64,000 nucleotides of DNA from Carallia brachiata (Eukaryota; Streptophyta; Magnoliopsida; Malpighiales; Rhizophoraceae), in assembly GCA_021464245.1 (NCBI GenBank), contig JADCRB010000001.1:3888829-3952828 (forward strand). Direction: 5' to 3'. The notes under the pieces were generated by a model that saw only the letters and a program-made list of their open reading frames with translations, searched no databases and had not been told where the DNA came from. How positions within the stretch are numbered: position 1 is the stretch's first letter; the number at the start of each line of letters is the position of its first letter. Positions 56,618 to 64,000 of this stretch are shown in pieces. The position numbers and the translations under genes were made by a program.

Positions 56618-57599
56618 ACCAATATTTTATCTTGGAATGTATTTTGGACAACTTTTTAGTGGCAGAAAGCTTGCACGTGTATTTTCCTCCTTGAATCTCC
56701 AAATCACATTTGTTTAGTATCAGAGCGGCATCTCAGATTTGTGCCTTTTAAGCATGCCAAATTCAACTAGAAATAGGGTGCCCAACGACTCGAACCACGT
56801 TAATAGTGTTATATATTAAATTCTGGCACATTAAATATTTTCAAACTTCTTATTCTTGCTTCAACTCGGAAGACTTGTTTGGACAGATTGGAGATTTGTT
56901 GCTGATGTGAATTATCTTAGTGGATAATAGGTTGAACTAAGGGGTGTAAACGAGTCGAATCGAGTAAAATTTTGGTCTATTCAAACTTGTTCGTTTGGCT
57001 AACAACCTGAGCCGAGTTAAATTTGTTTTTTATTCAGCTGAATTTCAAGTTTTTTTTACCAACGTATCATTTAATTTTATAATATTAATAAAAATAAAAA
57101 AAATTTTAAAAATTATTTTTATAAATATAATTAAATTATAAAAAAAGTTAGCTATTAAAACATAAAAATTTATCTTAACATATAATTGTAAATATAATAG
57201 AGCATCTTAATAAACAAGGTATCCATATTTACATGATTTATGATTTATGAAGGGGTAAATGTGCAAATTTCATTATTATTCTTGTAACAAAGTTATTTCA
57301 TCACTTGAATAAACTTTTCTAATATATTCTAATGACATATTAAATAAAATTTTAAATGACATTTAGACGAGTCCTAAATAATTCTTAAACTAACGATTCA
57401 TGAGTTTTATCGAGTCGATCATATCCTTGTCCAAACTTGGTTCATTTATTAAACGAGTTTTGTTATTGAACTTCGAAGGAGTTTTTATCGAGTCGAGTCA
57501 CCAAACTTTTAGTAAGCATATTGATTTGTTAACATCTAGGTTGAACACGGTGTTACATTTTCATAAAATTCAAAGGACACTAAAAGCATGGTAGACCAC
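56618..57599. other. MLO 3' region and intergenic repeat remnant
   Basis: No clear AATAAA is seen in the first 200 bp. From 56937 the sequence GGGGTGTAAACGAGTCGAAT and later GAGTCGAGTCACCAAAC (near 57490) resemble a very common dispersed plant repeat; its right tip was not found. The rest is AT-rich. Confidence 0.45.
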
Positions 57600-58320
57600 A
57601 AACTTCCTTCTCAGGCTCTTCTCGAGCTACCATAGTCAACTTAGTCTTGACAAATGCTGATTCTAAGGAACTTACATTGACATTCAGCTTCTCAATCTCC
57701 TTGCCTTAAGACCCTTCAACAGATCTCACTTCAGACACCTCGCTTTGAAAGATCGCGACGTTTTTATCTTAAGACTCCAAAATAGATCTCGTTTTAGCTA
57801 ATTCAGATTGAAAGTTTGTGACCTCTTTGTCCAGAAATTCCAGAGTAAAACTGGCCTCAGCAAGCTTGTCCTGCATCTCTGATATGAACGATTGCATGCT
57901 AGCTCTCCCCTTTGAAAGATGAGCCATCTCAGTGCGAAGACCCTCCATCTAAGCCACATCTTTCGTCTGAATTGAAGCCTGAGAGCTCACTCCTAGTGGA
58001 CCATTGGCAGCATCCAACTCGCTCTTCTGCAAAACAGCGATCTCCTCCATTTCTTCCCTCTATATGTGGAGATAGTCACACTCGGCAACCAACCTTTACA
58101 TACAGTCTACCCCCAGAAACACACATGTTTAGAGTCGCCAACCTCGTGTAAAGAGATAAGGCAAGATCATGACATGATCTTGCCTAAAGTGCATTGCGAA
58201 TTGTGGGGTAGCGCAATGAGTGGAGTAAGGCTCCCAGCTGCCAACCTTCCATTGTTGTTGTTGACATGGTATCACCAACAAGGGGGGGACAAACTCTTGG
58301 CTTGCAGCATGGACATCAAC

Positions 58321-58884
58321 CAGGGATGAAGCTAGGTGAGCCCCCCTTGCATTATTATTTCTATCTTTTTTATTTTTTTAATCACTTGTATTCCTCCTGT
58401 TATTTCTTTTTTAGTACAATTAATATTTGTTTACATTATTGAGAATTATTATTAGTATCACTTTCTTATTTTTTTTAAAAGTATTATTATTTTTTAATAA
58501 AATAAATTAATTATAATAAACAGATAGAACAATATTGTATTATTAAAAATATATTTGTTTATGAAATTATTTTTATTTGTATCAATTCAACAATTATAAT
58601 ATCAATTCATATAGTTATTTGTTTATGAATATCATACAAAATAGATTGTGCAACCATATAATAAGCAAATAACTAAATGATTGTATTATTATTCATATGA
58701 AAAAAGAAATTTTTGATAGTATAGAAAATAAAAAATTATTTTAAATGTTTTACGAAATAATTATAATGTTTATTATTCTAAATAAGTATTTTTATTTTTT
58801 ATTTTTAAAACATATATTATTTTTGCTATTATATTTACGTATAAAAATTTGTCCCCCCTTAAAATTTTTCTAGCCTCGTCCCTG
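58321..58884. mobile_element. Element K: hAT-like MITE
   Basis: 564 bp with inverted ends CAGGGATGAAGCTAGG (left) and CAGGGACGAGGCTAGA (from right), flanked by ACATCAAC and GCATCAAC, an 8-bp target duplication with one change. The interior is very AT-rich and non-coding. 8-bp duplications and CAGGG tips are hAT features. Confidence 0.85.
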
Positions 58885-59814
58885 GCATCAACTTTTTGTA
58901 ACGACACCTCAACAGACGATTCTTCTTCTTCTTTAGGAGGCCCTTTTCATCAGGCCCTGACCTGGAGGAGATTGTTCAGTAACCTCCTTATCACGAGAAT
59001 CTTGCTCAGTAGGAATGTCAGTCAGCCCCGAAGGGAGGTCCTCAACAATCTCTTTACCATAATCAATACGCTCAATGAGAACACCACCAGACTCTTGAGG
59101 AAGCACGATGACAGCTTGCTTGCCATCAACAACTTGAACATCAGTAGACTCATCGATATTAGTCTTACTCTTCTTCTATACAAGAGGCTCCTCGGGCTCC
59201 TCTTCCTCCTCCTCCAATGTTGTCGAGTCATGAAGGATGCTAAAAGAAGACCTTGTACTAGCCTTTCACTTCTGACCTTTCTTTCCCAAAGCCACCCTCT
59301 CCCCCTTTGCAGTCTTCTTCCTTCTTGGCCTCCAATTTTGCTAGATCAGGATTGTAAAGCCAAACAAACATGTTGCCCCCAAGCTCATCACCCTCAAAAA
59401 ATTGATCTAACCCCTTTAATTTATTGAAAGCTTCTTCTTCCTGAGGGGACAAGATAAGATCTTTAGAGCACAACGACATCTTCAATGAAGTAAAATCAAT
59501 TGGAAGGCCATTAGGTTCAGGAAGACGAATAAAGAAAAAGTGCTCATTGTAATTATACTTGTCCAAGAAGCTGTCACCAAGTTTGCTCGGGGCCTAGTTC
59601 TCCAAAAATGCTCCTTATAATCATGTTTGTCTAGGAGGCCGTCATTAAGTTTGCTCAAGACCCGGTTCCCAAAAAAAGCCAAGTAAGTCATGTCAGTCTC
59701 TCCAGCCAAATATTTCATGGTAAAGCCTTGTATAAAATACAAGCGGTCAACTCCAAATGAGTATGTTTGCAAATAGAGGTGGCAAATGGGTGGGTTGGGC
59801 TGGTTTCAGGTCGA

Positions 59815-60030
59815 CTTATTTGGGTTTCGGGTCATTCGAATCTCAAGTTTATCGGGTCTCGGGTTCATCGGGTCTCGGGTTTTTCGGGTCTCGGGCCATT
59901 CGGGTCTTGGATTCATTGGGTTTTGGGTTTATCGGGCCTCGGGTTTATCGGGTCTCGGGTATTTCAGGTCTCGGATATTTCGGGTTTCGGGTTATTTCAA
60001 TTTTCAGGTTTGATTGAAGCAGGTCTCGGG
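59815..60030 (+). repeat. Left subterminal array of element L
   Basis: About a dozen 15-18-bp units of the form TCGGGTCTCGGGTTTATCGGG. Apparent Gly/Phe/Ser-rich ORFs in all three + frames are repeat artefacts. Confidence 0.85.
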
Positions 60031-60772
60031 TTAATCCATTGCAACATTTTTAACTTTTTATTGGACTCAAAAATTATGTTTGTATGTTTTACCATAGTAC
60101 TTAAAACAATTAATTAAAATGTGAATAATTTAAATTTTAATTATTTAAAAATATCAAATTATATAATCCACCCAATAATATTTATAGTTAATATAATATA
60201 CAATTAATTAGTAGGAAACACATTATAATTAGGTGTATAAATTGTTGGAAATCACAATACACGAGATTAATAAACTTAAGATTAAGTGAATTTTTTTTCG
60301 CGTTTATAAAAGCCAAGTTCAACAACATTTTCTTTTACATTTAAAAACGTATATAATTATTCGAGAAAATTGTATAGATTAAAAGATTATATATTTATTT
60401 TCTTTCCTTTTGTTGTGAAAATTTTCCTTTCGGTTTTTCTAAAGGTTTCCCTACGATGAAAAATTATTTTTATTTTATTTAATTTAATTTTTTGACAATT
60501 TAACAACATGCATTAAAATTAGAATTTTTTTTTGTATTTTTCTTTATCTTTATTTTATTTTATTTTATTTGGTATAGAGTTATATTAGAAGTTGACTATA
60601 TGATGAATACATAAACTACATTAAATTTTATCAATTTTAAATTGAATAATTGATATTTGATATAGTTAAAGAAATGAATCGTATAATTATTTAATAATCC
60701 AAATATTTAAAGAATAATTAAAAAAATGCTTACTATTTGAAATAAAAGTAAATAAAAAATTAATTAAAATTT

Positions 60773-61060
60773 CGGGTCGATTAAATCAAGATTTGTTCTG
60801 GTTATTACGGATTTTGGGTTTTACGGGTTCGGGTTATTCGGGTTTCGAGTTACCTATGTTTCGGGTTGCTCGGATTTCGGGTCTTCCGGGTTTCAGATTA
60901 TTGGGTTTCAAGTCATTCAAGTTTCGGGTTATTCAGGTTTTGGGTTGTTTCGGTTTTGGGTTTGGGTTTCTCGAGTTACGAGTCGTTGACTTTTTCAGTC
61001 AAAGTAAGTCGGGTCGAATCGAATTTCAGGTGGGTTAGGTCAGGTAATTCGGGTCGGGTA
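60773..61060 (+). repeat. Right subterminal array of element L
   Basis: Similar units (TTCGGGTTATTCAGGTTTCGGG-like) in the same orientation as the left array rather than inverted. Confidence 0.8.
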
Positions 61061-61696
61061 AACTTTTGCCACCTCTATTTGGAAAGGACCACCAAATCTA
61101 ACGAAAGTCGCCATAAGTTTGGACCTGTTTAACCAAGGTACAATAGTTAATGGTGAAGGCATCTGAACACAACATCTAGAATAGGAAAATGGACATTTGT
61201 CAATGACAAGGCACAATAGAAGGAGAAATATCTATCTAGAGGATAGCAAACCTCTCCAAAGCCATGCGAAGGCGCAAATGATACCTAGACAGAAAAAATC
61301 CCTCTATATTTGCCAACAAAGTGTCGGTCATTCGAAAAACAACAGTATGAATTGTACACTTTGACTTATTACAGGCAACAGCACCAACGCCACTAGGGGG
61401 CCACTGCTAAGAGGTCTAGCCTTCCTCATAAGCTTACTTTTCATTATTTTTGGGCAAAAATAAAAGGCAGATAGAAGCTGAAGGGAAAATATACAAAGAT
61501 GGAAGCAAAAAAGGGAGATTTTGCAAATATAACTTGCAAAGTCACCTCCTTTGAATAAGGCTCCAAGAGACCAATGCAACCATAAACAAAAGGCGTCTGC
61601 AACAGGACACAACCTTGCGAAATGACAACACAAATTTCAAAAAAAAAAGGCATGAAGAACCCCTTGATCAACCAAGAAACTACATTTCTCTGCTTT

Positions 61697-61710
61697 TAAA
61701 GGGGGATAAG
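61697..61710 (+). other. Polypurine tract of element J
   Basis: AAAGGGGGATAAG directly before TGATAGACATCACC. Confidence 0.6.
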
Positions 61711-62330
61711 TGATAGACATCACCTAATGTAGGCTTAATGCAACAAATACGAGCCATGGGCTCAGGCCCAGGCCTCGCCATGTGGGATCCAAAGGCAAGT
61801 CGAGCAAGTTACATTGGCAACTCCCTTAGCAGCTCAAATAGAGCTCTGTAGTGGAGCTCGCCAAGCAGTTCGCGGTATAGGCCCGAGCACCTATAGCCTT
61901 CGAGCTACCCACTGACAGACACCTATCACTTATCAACAGTCATCATGTATGAAGTTAAAGTCTTTTCAAGCATCATACTACTTCCACACCTTAGGCTAGT
62001 ATATAAGCTAGAGACAGACGCCTAAGTAGGGGACTCAGATCAATCATTCTCTAGATTGGACACTCCTTCGAATCAATCCATCTCTATCTAGCAAGCAACC
62101 TCTCTAACTCCAACTACCTCCATAACACACATACACACACCCTCGTAAGCACCTCCACACACACTAATGGGGCACCCACCTCCGGTACCTCTCCATTGCA
62201 GGTCACTTGCAAAGGTTTCATTAGGTCTCCTCATTCTTTTCTTGACCTCTTATTGACTTGAATGTTGGAGTGCTTGTGTCAGAGTAACTCCTGACTCAAG
62301 CTTTGCTGTTTTGTAGGTCTATAAACAAAA
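61711..62330 (+). repeat. 3' LTR of element J (right limit uncertain)
   Basis: Starts TGATAGACATCACC. The pyrimidine-rich, CACACA-containing stretch at 62090-62170 and the phrase GAGTAACTCCTGACTCAAGC near 62284 are typical of the end of Tat-type LTRs. No partner LTR in the window. Confidence 0.5.
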
Positions 62331-63160
62331 TCTCACGATAATTAAACTCATGATCAAGAACAACTATCACAAAGTAATAAATATTTCCTCTGTAAACATC
62401 TTACAGACGCATATGTCCTTCAATCCTTAAGGAAATGATCAGCCGCCGCTCTTTACACAGCTGCTCTTCACATAGCTTCACGTCCAACGCCGAAAACTTT
62501 GATCAACCAACCTTTTTTTTTATAGGTTATATAATGGCTGTCATTCGAGGCTTTGACAATTAATGGCCACGTACACATAAACAAGGAATCTTGATTCCTC
62601 AAGGCCATCATGTGTTCAACCAAGTAATTATACAATAACAAAGTTTTTGAACCAAGCAATTTTTTTTTTCCAGACACCATAAAAATGTTGCATTTTTAGT
62701 GCAAATTGGTTGTTTTTTTAGGAAAAAATTTTTTTTAACGTATGTCATGTGGGATTTATATTTTAAATTTTAAGGTAACATCCATCTAATTTTAAGTTTT
62801 AATTTTGTAATTTCTCATTCAAATTTTTTCAATATAATTACACTAAAAGAGTAAGCAATTGCATTTTTTAGTAGTACCTAGAGGCAGATCCACACTCCAG
62901 TGCAGAATCCACACTCATTATATGATTCCTTAATCAGTGGCACTTTAATGACTAGACCATAACAAACATAAAGCTTTTTTTCAATAACAAATTGAATAAA
63001 TGTTTAAACAACGGCTCGGCTCTTAACGGGCTAGACAAAGGACACCAACCATTTAGGTAAGTATGTGGCAGGCAGGACGAAACGTGGAAAGGCAACGCCA
63101 TGTCAGACGAAACTGAGGCATATTTTAAACCTACTTGCTGAAAGAGATATAAAAATGTAG
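62331..63160. other. Intergenic sequence
   Basis: No supported gene, RNA or repeat. The 70-codon - frame at 62468-62680 is not recognised. Confidence 0.5.
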
Positions 63161-63180
63161 GTTAATGCGCTGTCAAAGTA

Positions 63181-63633
63181 GTGGAATTCAAGCGTACCAA
63201 AGAAGATTGGGGGGTGATAGTGGGGGAGAGGCTGGCTGAAAGAAGAATCTTTAAAAATGAAGATAGAGGGAAGAGGATCCTATTTGTATGTGGCAGCATA
63301 GGTGGTGGAATTGGGTGGAAGAGGACCTTGAAAGTGAGACAGAATTGGGGAACCAAACAACCAAAATTCAAGGTAAGGTTTACTACTATTTGATTTGGCA
63401 AAAGTCAAATGCCTGAGTTGTTTGCCTATATATGGCAAAGTGTTGTGTTGGAGGTTGGTGGTACACCTATAAGAAAAGTGAAACTATTTGGCAATGCAAA
63501 AATTAGAAAGTTCGTACAGAGTAAAGTGATGAACAGAGAGAAGAGGGAAGTGGGAAAAATAGAGATTGCCATTGGTAGGCGAACATGGGTAAAGCAAATA
63601 CAATTTGGCGAAGTAGAGCATTATTTTAGTTAA
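63181..63633 (+). CDS. Unrecognised short ORFs, possibly a two-part hypothetical gene
   Basis: Two adjacent + frames, 63181-63393 (MEFKRTKEDWGVIVGERLAE...) and 63409-63633 (MPELFAYIWQSVVLEVGGTP...), both rich in Lys and Arg. I do not recognise either. They are separated by 15 bases in a different frame; a GT at 63374 (CAAG|GTAAGG) could be a splice donor, but no acceptor is evident before the second frame. They may equally be remnants of a retroelement ORF or chance. Confidence 0.2.
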
Positions 63634-63639
63634 AAAAAG

Positions 63640-64000
63640 TTATATTCAGCGCACATGTAATTGTTGTGGTAAAAAGTCATGATGGTTAAACATTGGGTAG
63701 AGTTAAATTTGGTGAATCTATGAGCATATTTATGTCTATTCCTGCATACATGTAGGAATTTAACCAAATGGCACGCTTAATTCGTGTTGTTTTGTTTTTG
63801 TTGTCATGTAAGGAAAAATGGGAATGAAGGGAATGGGAAATAGCAGTAGTTAAAGAAGGTATGGAAGACTTTAGGCATTTTACTCAATGCAATTGCTAAC
63901 TAGTTACAGTGACTAGTTCTAGATTGGCAGTTTTGTTTTGTTTAGTTTTTCTCTTTCACTGAGCAAAACCTATTGTTAACTATGCATTGAAATAGATGGC
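63640..64000. other. Intergenic sequence to the window end
   Basis: No supported gene or repeat. Confidence 0.5.

Larger units (their letters stand above)
59774..61077. mobile_element. Element L: hAT-like non-autonomous element with subterminal repeat arrays
   Basis: 1,304 bp with inverted tips TAGAGGTGGCAAA, flanked by TTTGCAAA (59766-59773) and TTTGGAAA (61078-61085), an 8-bp target duplication with one change. Both ends carry GGGTTTCGGGTTATTCGGG-like tandem arrays; the middle (60040-60770) is AT-rich and non-coding. Confidence 0.85.
57600..61640 (-). pseudogene. Antisense ORF of element J (gypsy-type transposon domain), interrupted by two hAT elements
   Basis: N-terminal part (61400-61090 on -): DTLLANIEGFFLSRYHLRLR then MALERFAIL, and LCSDAFTINYCTLV, resembling the plant 'putative gypsy type transposon' domain. 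It continues left of insertion L (59770-59260): YFIQGFTMKYLAGETDMTYL, YNEHFFFIRLPEPNGLPIDF, then an acidic Glu-rich linker (59250-58900). Left of insertion K (58310-57600) is a coiled-coil-like stretch with MQSFISEMQDKLAEASFTLE. Several stops and shifts. The domain name is from memory of the wording; function unknown. Confidence 0.55.
57600..62330 (+). mobile_element. Element J: 3' part of a Tat-like Ty3/gypsy element with an antisense ORF
   Basis: A polypurine tract (61697-61710) and 3' LTR start (61711) lie on +, while the coding remnant before them reads on -. Extra antisense ORFs between pol and the 3' LTR are known in Tat-lineage elements such as Grande and Retand. No pol is present, so this is either a 5'-truncated or a non-autonomous copy. 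Two hAT-like elements (58321-58884, 59774-61077) are inserted in the ORF. The left limit is approximate. Confidence 0.55.

Noticed and set aside
59757..60117. Three overlapping Gly/Phe/Ser-rich + strand ORFs
   Set aside because: All three frames are open because of the short tandem array in element L; not a gene.

Overview
This window is plant nuclear DNA, most likely from a eudicot. It is AT-rich, densely packed with nested LTR retrotransposons and plant-type DNA transposons, and holds one clear single-copy-type host gene with 15 GT-AG exons. There are no bacterial-type operons, rRNA or CRISPR. The species cannot be named from the sequence.

Region 1, 1-23.4 kb, is a retrotransposon nest. 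The outer host is a badly decayed chromodomain Ty3/gypsy element (Tekay/Del type, + strand). Its gag knuckle and pol lie at 6171-9539, its chromodomain tail at 12443-12545, and its 3' LTR starts at 12558. Inserted in it are: a + strand Ty3/gypsy element A (1210-6165) with a nearly complete pol; a - strand relative B (1-1209), which itself interrupts A's gag; a short internally deleted - strand relative C (9540-12442); and a gag-only - strand element D (14301-19526) whose LTRs carry a 47-bp minisatellite. A second Tekay-like fragment (20640-21830) and a long-TIR MITE (about 22360-23140) follow.

Region 2, 23.4-47 kb. A - strand chromovirus E (23747-28452) is bracketed by a 322-bp duplication of its own flank and ends in a small inverted gag patch. 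Next come a copia element F with one LTR (29393-31000) and a broken gag, a tandem array built from a LINE RNase H start (about 34155-34720), a decayed copia element G (36086-40790), and a Harbinger-type element H (41311-46623) with TTA target duplications. H has swallowed a complete but inactivated - strand copia element I (42036-46504).

Region 3, 47.1-56.6 kb. A complete MLO gene on the + strand (15 exons, 560 codons) resembles Arabidopsis MLO4/MLO11. It codes for a seven-transmembrane plasma-membrane protein with a C-terminal calmodulin-binding segment. It is the only intact host gene I can support; its upstream region is only about 490 bp before element H begins.

Region 4, 56.6-64 kb. This holds the 3' end of a Tat-type Ty3/gypsy element (about 57.6-62.3 kb). 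Its antisense ORF is split by two hAT-like transposons, each with an 8-bp target duplication (58321-58884 and 59774-61077). The last kilobase has short ORFs of unknown identity. Lineage names for the elements are from motif memory and are tentative unless noted.
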